Shown: positions 29,843 to 39,000 of the stretch, piece by piece
How positions within the stretch are numbered: position 1 is the first letter of the stretch
How the letters are laid out: every line of letters starts with the position of its first letter
Assembly: GCF_014158035.1 (NCBI RefSeq)
Contig: NZ_JACFXW010000001.1
Coordinates: 620,001 to 684,000 of the forward strand
Reading direction: 5' to 3'
From: Rhizobium sp. G21
Lineage (GTDB): Bacteria; Pseudomonadota; Alphaproteobacteria; Rhizobiales; Rhizobiaceae
Length of the DNA stretch: 64,000 bases
The notes under the pieces: generated by a model
Seen by the model: the letters and a program-made list of their open reading frames with translations, nothing else
Databases searched by the model: none
What the model was told of the DNA's origin: nothing
Position numbers and translations under genes: made by a program

Positions 29843-30481
29843 TCACGGATAGACGCCGCGCACCAGCTTCTGCACCGCCTGCTCCACCTTCTTCCAGTCC
29901 TTCTCGGTTTTAAGAACCGTCGAGCCGAAGCGCCCGCCGGCTTCGGCGGACAATACGATCTGCTGCACCGCGCCGAGCAGAATCACGTTCATCAGGCCGG
30001 TGTCGACGCCCTTGGGCGGCGCCATGCCTGCCCTCACCCGGGCGATCCAGTCGCCCAGCGCGCGGGCCCGGGCGTCGGCCAGCTTGCGCACCTGCGGGCT
30101 GTTTTCGGACATTTCCCAAGCGATGATCCTCTTCATCAACGGATCGCTGCGCAGCGCTTCCATGAACAAGAGCAGCAGGCGCTCGACGAGGTCGCCATAG
30201 GTCAGCAGAAACCCGCCGCCGCCATTGTCGGGCATCTTCTCCTCGACCCAGCCGGCGAGCTCGCGGCCGATCGCCTCCACAAGTCCGTCCATGCCGCCGT
30301 AATAGCGATAGATCAGCTGCTTGTCGCAACCGGCGCGGCGCGCCACCGCGTTGACGCCGAATTTCTGGAAACCGCCCTCGGCGAGCAGTTCGGAGGCGGC
30401 TTTCAGGATCCGCGCGGTCGTCGCCGCCCTGTCCCGCATGGGAAGCTCGCCGCCACCCATCATTTCCGTCCTATCCAGCAT
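29843..30481 (-). CDS. TetR-family transcriptional regulator
   Basis: A 212-residue regulator. The N-terminal helix-turn-helix spans about residues 20-65: TTARILKAASELLAEGGFQKFGVNAVARRAGCDKQLIYRYYGGMDGL is read as three helices, with the recognition helix around DKQLIYRYY. The rest is a helical ligand/dimer domain. The ligand is unknown. An in-frame ATG (MRDRAAT) at 30439 could be the start instead. The closest genes are unrelated, so its target cannot be inferred from context. Confidence 0.9.
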   Translation of the reverse strand: MLDRTEMMGGGELPMRDRAATTARILKAASELLAEGGFQKFGVNAVARRAGCDKQLIYRYYGGMDGLVEAIGRELAGWVEEKMPDNGGGGFLLTYGDLVERLLLLFMEALRSDPLMKRIIAWEMSENSPQVRKLADARARALGDWIARVRAGMAPPKGVDTGLMNVILLGAVQQIVLSAEAGGRFGSTVLKTEKDWKKVEQAVQKLVRGVYP

Positions 30482-30660
30482 GACACCCCCGAAAACGCGT
30501 TGGTCTTCCGGTGATAGCGAGGCGCCGTGACGGAGGCAAATTGGTTAACGAAAGTTTCAGGGGATAAGTCACCCGACGGTGATGGCGGGATTTGGGGCGC
30601 GCCTGCGCGCCCACCTGGCCGCGTCGCCATGCGGCGAGAGCGGATTTTGCTTGCGTCGGC

Positions 30661-31515
30661 TCATACAGCCGCCCGCGCCGCGACCTCCATCTTGGGTTTG
30701 GGCGCGGTCAGAAGCTTGATCGGCACGAGCGGGCTGGCCTCGGAATTCGGCTTTTCCACCTTGTTCCAGCGCACCAGCTCCATCGAGCCGTCGAAATTCT
30801 CGATGATGGCCGTGCAGCTTTCGACCCAGTCGCCGGTGTTGATGTATTTGACGCCGCCGATATTCTCGATCACCGCGTGGTGGATATGGCCGCAGATGAC
30901 GCCGTCGACCTGATTGCGGCGAGCCTCTTCGGCGACGACATTCTGGAACTCTCCGATGAAATTGACGGCGCGTTTGACCTGCAGCTTGGCCCAGGCGGAA
31001 AAAGACCAGTAAGGCAGGCCCAGGCGCCGGCGCACCTTGGCGATCAACACATTGAGCGCGATCGCCATGTCATAGGCCCAGTCGCCGAGATGGGCGATGA
31101 ATTTGGCGTTGCGCACCACCACGTCGAATTCGTCGCCATGCAGAACGAGATAGCGCTTGCCGTCGGCGGCTTCGTGGATAATGCTCTTCTCCACCTCGAT
31201 GCCGCCGAAATGGATGCCGGGATAATCGCGCATGAAGGAGTCGTGATTGCCGGGGATGTAGACGATGCGGGTTCCCTTGCGGGCCTTGCGCAGCAGTTTC
31301 TGGACGACGTCGTTGCAATTCTGCGGCCAGTGCCAGTTGCGCTTCAGCCGCCAGCCATCGACGATGTCGCCGACGAGCACGATTGTCTGGGCGTCGTGGA
31401 CACGCAGGAAGTCGAGAAGAAAATCCGCCTTGGCGGCTTTGGAGCCGAGATGGATATCGGAGACGAACAGGGTGCGCACACGGCGGGTATTCAGACTATC
31501 TGCATCTTGGGACAT
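30661..31515 (-). CDS. UDP-2,3-diacylglucosamine diphosphatase-like metallophosphoesterase
   Basis: A 284-residue calcineurin-type phosphoesterase. All metal motifs are present: DIHLG near residue 20, GDIVDGW, GNHD, LHGDEFD and GHIHH. This pattern and the length fit the LpxH-like group often annotated in rhizobia as UDP-2,3-diacylglucosamine diphosphatase (lipid A synthesis). Whether it does that reaction here is unproven, because related enzymes act on other lipids. A single amphipathic segment around YDMAIALNVLIAKV may bind the membrane. It is divergent from the DUF2865 gene. Confidence 0.88.
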   Translation of the reverse strand: MSQDADSLNTRRVRTLFVSDIHLGSKAAKADFLLDFLRVHDAQTIVLVGDIVDGWRLKRNWHWPQNCNDVVQKLLRKARKGTRIVYIPGNHDSFMRDYPGIHFGGIEVEKSIIHEAADGKRYLVLHGDEFDVVVRNAKFIAHLGDWAYDMAIALNVLIAKVRRRLGLPYWSFSAWAKLQVKRAVNFIGEFQNVVAEEARRNQVDGVICGHIHHAVIENIGGVKYINTGDWVESCTAIIENFDGSMELVRWNKVEKPNSEASPLVPIKLLTAPKPKMEVAARAAV

Positions 31516-31680
31516 GACATCGCCTCACGATTTTTACGTGTCCTTGGAAAAGCAGACTCCTGTTTCACCAATGTGACAAGCGGCATGACGGGCCGCGCCG
31601 TTAAGCGCGGATTCATGTTTTTCTAGGAATGATCCGATTTTGGGACATGAAATCCACAAAAGAAGGCTCCACGCGCGGTC

Positions 31681-32763
31681 ATGACAAATCGACTGATCCT
31701 GCCTGTCATGCTGGCCGGCCTCGCGCTCCCCGGCGTGGCCGCGGCCTCGGAGATTTGCGACCGGCTGCGCTTCGATCTCGCCACGCTGACGACGCGCGAA
31801 AGCCCGATCGCACAAGGCTTGAAATACGCCCGCGCGATCAACGACCAGAAATCATCCCTGCGCGAACTGAATGTCGCCCTGAAGGAAAAGGGCTGCTCAT
31901 CGGGAAGCATCCTCGCCGTCGGCGCCGACACCGACGCGGCCTGTTCCGACCTCGAGGACAAGCAGGCGCGCATGCGGCGCAATCTGTCCATTCTGGAACG
32001 AAAGCGCCTCTCGTTGCTGTCGACTGCGGACGATCAGGCGCGGCAACGGCGCCGGCTCCAGCAGGAGCTCGACGCGCAGGCCTGCACGGCCGCGCCGCAA
32101 CTCGTCAGCGCGCCGGGCGTGACCGAAACGCCCTTGGTGCGGGATGCGCCCGGCGGCATGGAAATCATCCGCGCGCCCGAGATGGAAGACGGGCCCGCCA
32201 GCCACGGTTTCGTCGACCTCGGCGGCGCAGGCGCCAATGGCGGCTTGGTGACGATGTGCGTGCGCACCTGCGACGGCGCCTACTTCCCGATTTCGTCGCG
32301 CGCCTCCAGCTTCAATTTTCGCCGCGACGCCCAGGTCTGTTCGATGATGTGTCCGGGCCATGAGACGGAGCTGTTCTATCACAGCATCATGAGCGAAAGC
32401 ACGGAGATGCGCTCGTCGACATCGGGGCAGGCCTATGCGGCGCAATCCTATGCCTGGCGCTTTCGCACCCAGGGGAAAGACGCGCAATGCGGCTGCAATT
32501 TTTCGCTCTACTACAGTGAAATGCTGCGGCGTGAGGCTGTGGTGTCCGGCAAGGCGCAGCCGAAGAAACCGGCGGGGTCGATCGTCTGGGTCAAGCCGCA
32601 ATTGCGGGGCGGACTGCCCGAGGCCGCGACCGAGAACGCCGCCGTGGCCGAACGGCCCTATCAGCCCGATCCGAAGATCCGCGTCATCGGCCCGATATTC
32701 CTGCCGGACGACCATGCGATCGATTTCCGCAAGCCGGTCGCGAGCGAAAAAGACGCCGGATAA
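31681..32763 (+). CDS. DUF2865 domain-containing exported protein
   Basis: A 360-residue protein with a signal peptide (LILPVMLAGLALPGVAAA, cleavage near residue 22). A coiled coil follows over about residues 85-135 (SDLEDKQARMRRNLSILERK onward). The DUF2865 core has GLVTMCVRTCDGAYFPISSR, VCSMMCPGHETELFYH, SGQAYAAQSYAWRFR and a CGCN pair. Cysteines suggest disulfides in the periplasm. The function is unknown. It lies 75 bases upstream of the glycosyltransferase gene on the same strand. Confidence 0.9.
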   Translation: MTNRLILPVMLAGLALPGVAAASEICDRLRFDLATLTTRESPIAQGLKYARAINDQKSSLRELNVALKEKGCSSGSILAVGADTDAACSDLEDKQARMRRNLSILERKRLSLLSTADDQARQRRRLQQELDAQACTAAPQLVSAPGVTETPLVRDAPGGMEIIRAPEMEDGPASHGFVDLGGAGANGGLVTMCVRTCDGAYFPISSRASSFNFRRDAQVCSMMCPGHETELFYHSIMSESTEMRSSTSGQAYAAQSYAWRFRTQGKDAQCGCNFSLYYSEMLRREAVVSGKAQPKKPAGSIVWVKPQLRGGLPEAATENAAVAERPYQPDPKIRVIGPIFLPDDHAIDFRKPVASEKDAG

Positions 32764-32838
32764 CGCCGTCGGTCAAGGTTCTATCCAGCTTGCTCCTCCA
32801 CTACAGTCGCGACAGAGAATCGCTGGGGCGGAACGGGC

Positions 32839-34031
32839 ATGAATCATCAGGTCATCATTCATTGGGGAATTTCGAGCTTTTTCGGCTGGGGCGTCTACGG
32901 CCTCAACCTCGCGCTGAATTGGGCGGGGATTCCGGCATCGAAGCCCGCACGTCCTTCCCCTACAATCCCGACCAGGTGGTGGTCGATCCGCTGCGCCGGC
33001 TGGCGCTGCGGGGTTTCGAATATAATTCCCGCCAGTTCGTGTCGCAGTTGAAGCCTTTCGAAGGCAAGGCGGCGAATGTCGAGGCGACGCTGCTTTCGGC
33101 GCTCGGCAACGACTTCTCGATGAGCAAGGGGCCGCACAACACCGAGATTCACGGCAAGCCGACCATCGGCGTGGTGTTCTTCGAGATCCCGCAACTGTCC
33201 GCCGAGACGCTGGCCCGGGCCCAGCGCTTTCCGCTGATCGTCTGCGGCTCGACCTGGAACGAAGACATCCTGCGGGCCTACGGGCTGACCAATGTCACCA
33301 CGGTGATCCAGGGCATCGACCCCACGCTCTTCCATCCGGCCCAGCGCCAGGGCGTGCTGTCGGATCGGTTCATGGTGTTCTCCGGCGGAAAGCTGGAACT
33401 GCGCAAGGGCCAGGATCTGGTGATGGCGGGATTTGCCCGTTTCGCCAAGCGCCATCCCGAAGCCCTGCTGGTCAGCGCCTGGCATAGCCCCTGGCCGCAA
33501 TTCGCCCGCACGCTCGATCGCTCCGGCAAGGCCGCGCCCCTGCCCTTCGGCGCCGACAACAAGCCCGATCTCGCCGCCTGGGCCCGCGCCAACGGGCTTG
33601 CGGAAACGCAGTTCCTCGATCTCGGCGCCGTTCCCAACGCTTTGATGCCGCCGATCCTGCGCGAAATGGATGTGGCGCTGTTCCCCAACCGCTCCGAAGG
33701 CGGCACAAATCTGGTGGCGATGGAAGCGATGGCCTGCGGCGTGCCGACCATCCTGTCGGCCAATACAGGTCATCTCGACCTGATCGACGGCAAGAACTGC
33801 TATGCGCTGGAAACGCAAGCAGGCGTTTCGGGCGAAGGCGCGGGCGTCGGCTCGGTCTCCGGCTGGGGCGAAAGCAGCGTCGACGAAATCGAGGATACGC
33901 TGGAGCGCGCCTGGCGCGACCGCAACGACGCGCGTCGCCGCGGCGAGCGCGGCGCGGCCAAGCTCGGCGGCTATTCCTGGTCGCGAACGGCAGAGCAGAT
34001 GCGCAAGATCGTGCTCGCCAACCTGGCCTGA
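32839..34031 (+). CDS. GT4-type glycosyltransferase, frameshifted near the N-terminus
   Basis: GT-B fold glycosyltransferase, 397 residues when restored. The N-terminal half starts MNHQVIIHWGISSFFGWGVY. The C-terminal half holds the sugar-nucleotide site: VFSGGKLELRKGQDLV, FLDLGAVPNALMPPILREMDV, and the EGGTNLVAMEAMACGVPTI stretch with the usual acidic E-x7-E spacing. The frame breaks at GGGG 32925-32928; adding a G gives NWAGDSGIEARTSFPYNPD. Donor and acceptor are unknown. It is followed nine bases later by a VTT membrane protein and lies close to the TPR-glycosyltransferases, so it may feed the same glycan. Confidence 0.88.
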
Positions 34032-34040
34032 GGCGCAAGC

Positions 34041-34478
34041 GTGATGGACATCGCGGTCTATGGCGGCCTGTTCTTCGCCGCCTTCGGCGCCGCGTCGATC
34101 CTTCCCATGCAATCGGAAGCCCTGCTGGCGGGGCTGCTGATCGCCGGCGACCATTCCATTCCGCTGCTGATCGCGGCGGCCAGCCTCGGCAATATCATCG
34201 GATCCGTCATCAATTGGGCGCTCGGCCGCAGCATCGAACGCTTCGGAGGTCGCCGCTGGTTTCCGGCCAGTCCGGCGCAACTCGACCGCGCCTCGCGCTG
34301 GTATCAGAAATACGGGCGCTACAGCCTGCTGCTGAGCTGGGCGCCGATCATCGGCGACCCGATCACCCTGATCGCCGGCGTGCTGCGCGAACCTCTCCTG
34401 CCCTTCGTGATCCTGGTGTCGATCGCCAAGATCGGTCGCTATATGGTGGTGGCGGCGGTGGCGCTCAATTGGGCCTGA
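34041..34478 (+). CDS. YqaA/VTT-type small membrane protein
   Basis: A 145-residue inner-membrane protein with about four hydrophobic segments (GGLFFAAFGAASIL, LLAGLLIA, LLIAAASLGNIIGSVINWALG, and FVILVSIAKIGRYMVVAAVAL). The pattern NIIGSVINWALGR and the later SWAPIIGDPITLIAGVLR fit the YqaA branch of the DedA/VTT superfamily, proposed lipid scramblase-like or transporter proteins. GTG at 34041 or ATG at 34044 starts it. It is probably co-transcribed with the glycosyltransferase gene and overlaps the 3' end of the convergent TPR gene by 14 bases. Confidence 0.88.
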   Translation: MMDIAVYGGLFFAAFGAASILPMQSEALLAGLLIAGDHSIPLLIAAASLGNIIGSVINWALGRSIERFGGRRWFPASPAQLDRASRWYQKYGRYSLLLSWAPIIGDPITLIAGVLREPLLPFVILVSIAKIGRYMVVAAVALNWA

Positions 34479-35991
34479 GCATTGCTTCAGCGCGGGCTGC
34501 GGCCCGGGCGATCACTGGCTGATAGGTCTCGCCCGCCGACTGACGCTCGAGCCGCATCGTCGGATACCAGGGCGTCGCATCGCCCGAGGTCTGCCAGCGC
34601 CAGTCCGGGACGGCGCGCAACAGCGCGATCGTGGGTCGGCCGAGCGCGCCGGCGAGATGCAGCGGCGCGGTGCAGACCGAGACGACGAGGTCGAGATTGG
34701 TCATGATCGCCGCCGTATCGACAAAAGCGTCCGGACCCGAATCCGCATCGGGACCGGGATGCTCCAGAAGATAACTCACGCCCCTGACGCGCCAGCCGGT
34801 TCCGAAACCGGTCGGCTCGAGCTCGTCGCGATCGAGCTTCTGCAGAGCGATCAGCCTGGCGTCGGGGATCGCCGCGAACGGAGCCAGTTCCTCGGGCGAC
34901 GAAAGGCTCCTGCCCTTCTCGGCCGGCGAATTGGGATTGCCTTTCCAGACCAGGCCGATCATCCGGCGTCCGTCGTCACCGAGACGGCTCTTCCAGGCCG
35001 ACACTGCCTCGACCGGCGCGGTGAGATGGGCGGACATCGAAGGAACCGCCCCCAGCGTCAGCTTCAGCCGGTGTGGCAGGCTGAGCAGCGCCGTGTGAAA
35101 ATCGCCGTCCGATGCGCCATGGGTCCCCGTCACCTTGACCGGGAACGGCAGCGACGACATCAGCGCGGCCAGCTTTTCCGGCACGTGGAACACGATGTCG
35201 CCACCCAGTGACGCAACCAATCCCAACAGGCGCGCGAACTGGATCGTGTCGCCGAGCCCCTGCTCGCCATGCACGATGAGGCGTTTTCCCGCGAGCGGCT
35301 CGCCCTGCCACTCCGGAATGTTGCGATAGCTCGGGCGCTCCTTGAAATCGGAGGTCTGCCAGCGCCATTCATATTCGCGGAAGCCGTTGGCGAAATCGCC
35401 CAGCCGCATCAGCGCGAGGCCGAGATTGTAGTGGCCTTCGGCGGCATCGGGCCAAAGCGCGGTTGCGCGGCGCAGAAGCGCGATCCCCTCATGCGAACTG
35501 CCGCTGTCGACGAGGAGATTGCCCAGATTGTGCAATGCGACCTTGTGAGCCGGCTCCAGCTCGAGAGTCCGACGATAGACGTCTTCCGCCTCGTCGAGCT
35601 CGCCATTCTTGGCGAGAGCGATCGCGAGGTTGCAGAGGGTCTGCGCGGTAGCCGGCGCAAGCCGCATCGCATTGCGATAGGAAGAGATCGCCTCCTCGAA
35701 GCGTCCGGCGTCGGTCAGCGCGTTGCCGCGATTGAACCAGAACTCCGGACGCGCCGGCTGCATCGCGGCGAGATCGTCGAAGATCTGCAGGGCCTGGTCG
35801 AGGCGACCCGATTGCCTCAGGGCCGAAGCCATCAGCGACTGGGCGTCAAAATGACCGCGATTCCAGGCGAGGACTTCGCGATAGATGGCGATGGCTCCGG
35901 CATAATCCTTGCGCTTGTGGAGGTCCACGGCGCGGGCGAGCCGCGCCTGCACGTCCTGCTCGTTCATGGTTTGCCGCGGTTGCGCCGTCAT
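34465..35991 (-). CDS. TPR protein with C-terminal GT9-like glycosyltransferase domain (single module)
   Basis: A 508-residue two-part protein. Residues 10-215 hold about six tetratricopeptide repeats, for example AIAIYREVLAWNRGHFDAQS, NRGNALTDAGRFEEAISSYR and NLGNLLVDSGSSHEGIALL. Residues 240-505 form a domain like heptosyltransferases (GT9): LIVHGEQGLGDTIQFARLL, GLVWKGNPNSPAEKGRS, VDTAAIMTNLDLVVSVCTAPLHLAG and ALLRAVPDWRWQTSG. No signal peptide is seen. It is the last gene of the DUF6165/TPR operon, 10 bases after the triple-module paralogue. Confidence 0.9.
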   Translation of the reverse strand: MTAQPRQTMNEQDVQARLARAVDLHKRKDYAGAIAIYREVLAWNRGHFDAQSLMASALRQSGRLDQALQIFDDLAAMQPARPEFWFNRGNALTDAGRFEEAISSYRNAMRLAPATAQTLCNLAIALAKNGELDEAEDVYRRTLELEPAHKVALHNLGNLLVDSGSSHEGIALLRRATALWPDAAEGHYNLGLALMRLGDFANGFREYEWRWQTSDFKERPSYRNIPEWQGEPLAGKRLIVHGEQGLGDTIQFARLLGLVASLGGDIVFHVPEKLAALMSSLPFPVKVTGTHGASDGDFHTALLSLPHRLKLTLGAVPSMSAHLTAPVEAVSAWKSRLGDDGRRMIGLVWKGNPNSPAEKGRSLSSPEELAPFAAIPDARLIALQKLDRDELEPTGFGTGWRVRGVSYLLEHPGPDADSGPDAFVDTAAIMTNLDLVVSVCTAPLHLAGALGRPTIALLRAVPDWRWQTSGDATPWYPTMRLERQSAGETYQPVIARAAARAEAMLRPN

Positions 35992-36001
35992 CCTCGCCTC
36001 C

Positions 36002-39000
36002 TCATCGCGCCGACGCGATCGCCGCCAGGCGGTCGGCGGCCGGCGCGACCGCTCCCGCCCAGTCTCCGACGGATGTCTGCCGGAACAGCGTCAGCGCCGG
36101 ATACCAGGGGCTGTCCGACCGCTCGTTGAGCCAGCGCCAGTCGGCGTGATATTTCAACAGGCCGAAAGTCGGCACGCCCAGGCTGGCCGCCAGATGAAGG
36201 GTCGCGGTGCAGGACGACACGACGAGATCCAGCGCCAGGATGGCGGCGGCCGTCTCGGCGAAATCGCCGAGGTCCTCGCCCGGAACCAGCATGGAGCGGG
36301 CGAAGTCGCAGGCGGCGATCTGGTCGAGCCCGTCCGTCTTCTGCAGACTGACGAAACGGACGCCTGGAACAGCAAACAGCGGCTCCAGCGCCGCCAGCGG
36401 CGGCGACCGGCCGGCGTCGGCGCGAGCCTTGGGATTGCCCTGCCAGATCAGGCCGACATTCAAGGCTTCGCCGGCGAAACGGCTCTTCCAGGCGGACACG
36501 CGGACGGGATCGATGTTGAAGATCGGCGGCGGCGGCACCGTGTCGACCGTGACGCCGAAAACCAGCGGGAGGCTGAGGATAGGCACTTCGAGGTCCATCT
36601 GCGGGCGATTGCGGCCCTGCTCGATCAACACCACGTTCGGCCCGAAATCGATGGAGCCGAACAGGTTGAGCAGAGGTCCGCGCATTTCCAGCAAGACCTT
36701 GCCCACGCGGCGCGCCGCTTCCGAGACGAACCGGATGAACTGGATATTGTCGCCGAAGCCCTGTTCGCCGTGAACCAGCAAGACCCGACCGGGCGCAGGC
36801 GCGCCATCCCAGCGCGGCACGCTGAAGTCGCGCTTGCGCATTTCCTTGCTGCCCCAGCGCGCTTCGTAATCCAGGAAGCCGCCGGGAAAATCGCCGGCGA
36901 ACAATTTGGCGTGGGCGTGATCGAGGATCAGATCGAGATCCTCGCCGTCGAGCGACCGGGCGATGTCGAAGGCCGCGAGCGATTCGGCCGGACGATGGAG
37001 ATCGCGCATGGCGTTGCCCAGGCCGCGATGGGCCTTGGACAATTTCGGCTTCAGCCGGATTGCGGCGCGGTATTGCTCCACCGCCTCCTCGAAGCGGGTC
37101 GCGTCCCGAAGGATGTTGCCGTAGGACAGATGCGCCTCGGCCGTCGGCTTGATGGCGATGGCGCGCGACAACAGGCTCATCGCCTGCTGCTGCCGGTTCA
37201 GGCGCCGGAGCGCGATGGAATAGTTGGTCAGAAATTCCGGCGAGTTTTCGCCTTCACGCTCGGCCTCGCGGAAGAGCATGGCGGCCTGGGCGTTGCGGTC
37301 GAGATGCAGAGCGCTGACCCCCAGCATATGCAGCGCGCTCGGGCGCAGTTTCTTGTAGCCGAGCACGCTGGAGAAACCCTGCTGGGCGGCTGCAAAGTCG
37401 TTTCTGCGCTGGGCTTCATGCGCGGCGTTGTAGGCCGCCAAGGGATCGAAGGGCTTGATCTCGCCCGGCGTCGACGGCGCGGCGACGCGGCGCTGCGACA
37501 GGTCGCCGTCGACCAGTTTCTGGAGCGCGGCAGCGATGCGTCCCATCACGGCGGCGAAAGGCTTGGGCTCCACCTCGCCCGCGAAGCGGCGGAACAGCCG
37601 CGTTTCTGGATACCAGGGACTGTCGGAACGATCCCGGAGCCAGCGCCATTCCGGATGCGCCTTCAGCACGACCCAGCAAGGACGGCCGAGCGCGCCCGCG
37701 AGATGGGCGACGGCGGTGTCGGAGGTGACGATGAGATCGAGATTCATCATCGCGGCGGTGTCGGCGAAAGCCTGCTTGCCCGCATCGTAGTCAGGGCCGG
37801 GGCGCTCCACCTCGAACAGGCCGTCGAGCGCATCGATCTGTTCCTCGCCCTTGCCCTTCTGGAGAGCGATCAGCCGCACGCCCGGCACTTGCGCCAGCGG
37901 TTCGAGCGCGGTGAGCGGATAGGATCGACCCTTGTCCACTTTGGGATCGGGATTGCCCTGCCAGACGATGCCGACGCGGAAGCCTGGCTTTTGCGCCAGC
38001 CATTCCGCCCATTTCGTCACCCGTTCGGGATCGGCGGTGAAATAGCTTTCACGCGACGGGATCGTCTCCAGCCGCATTCCGGTCAGGCCGGGCATGCTCA
38101 TCATATAGGCCATCGCGTCGGTCTTGGGCAGCTTGTCGCCATCGCCGAACACGCCATCGACGCCCGGCACGGTCTTCAGGAGATGACCGATGACGGAGCG
38201 GCAGGCGATATAGACCTTGTCGGCGCCGCGCTCCTTGAACCAGGTCGCATAGCGGCAGAACTGGAAAGCGTCGCCGAAACCCTGTTCGGCCATCAGGAGG
38301 ATCTTCAGCCCTTTCGGGTCACTGCCGTTCCAGAGCGGCACGCGCGGGCGATTGGCCATCAGGCCGAGCTTTTCGGATTTCAGCCGCCATTCGTAGTGCT
38401 GGAGGCCGCGCTCGTAATCGCCCTCGTTGAGCAACGCCATGCCGAGCGCGAGATGGGCGTCGGCATAACCGGGACGAACATTGATGGCGGTCATGAAGGC
38501 GCGCTTGGCCGCCTCGTCGTCATCGCCCTCCATCTCGGCGATGCCGAGATTGTTCCAGCCTTCGGCATGCTTGGGATCGATGGCGACGGCGCGACGCTGG
38601 TAATACAGCGACAGGCCGAGTTCGCCGTGATTGCGCTCGTAGACGCCGAGATTGGACAGTGCGTCGGTGTTCTTGGGATCGAGGAAGGACGCCTGCTCCC
38701 ATGCCTCCGCCGCCGCCCGGAATTTCTCGGCGGAATTGAGCGTCGCGCCGAGTTGGACCCAGAGCTTGGCGTTTTCCGGCTCGAGGTCGACGACGCGGCG
38801 CATCGCCCGCTCCGCTTCGAGATGGTTGCCCATATCGGTGTAGACCGACGAAAGCGCGGTCAACACCGGGATCGACTTCGGTTCGCGCTTGGCCACCGGT
38901 TCCAGTCGCGCCAGCGCCTCCGCATATTTGCCCTCGGCGGATTCGCGCTTGGCGAGGGAAACCTGCGACGGCGTGTGAGACGGATTGACGGCGAGCGCGA

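Noticed and set aside
30661-31515. Firm assignment of the phosphoesterase as LpxH or LpxI
   Set aside because: Motifs only show a calcineurin-type phosphoesterase; no lpx genes are adjacent, so the specific lipid A step is left as a likelihood.
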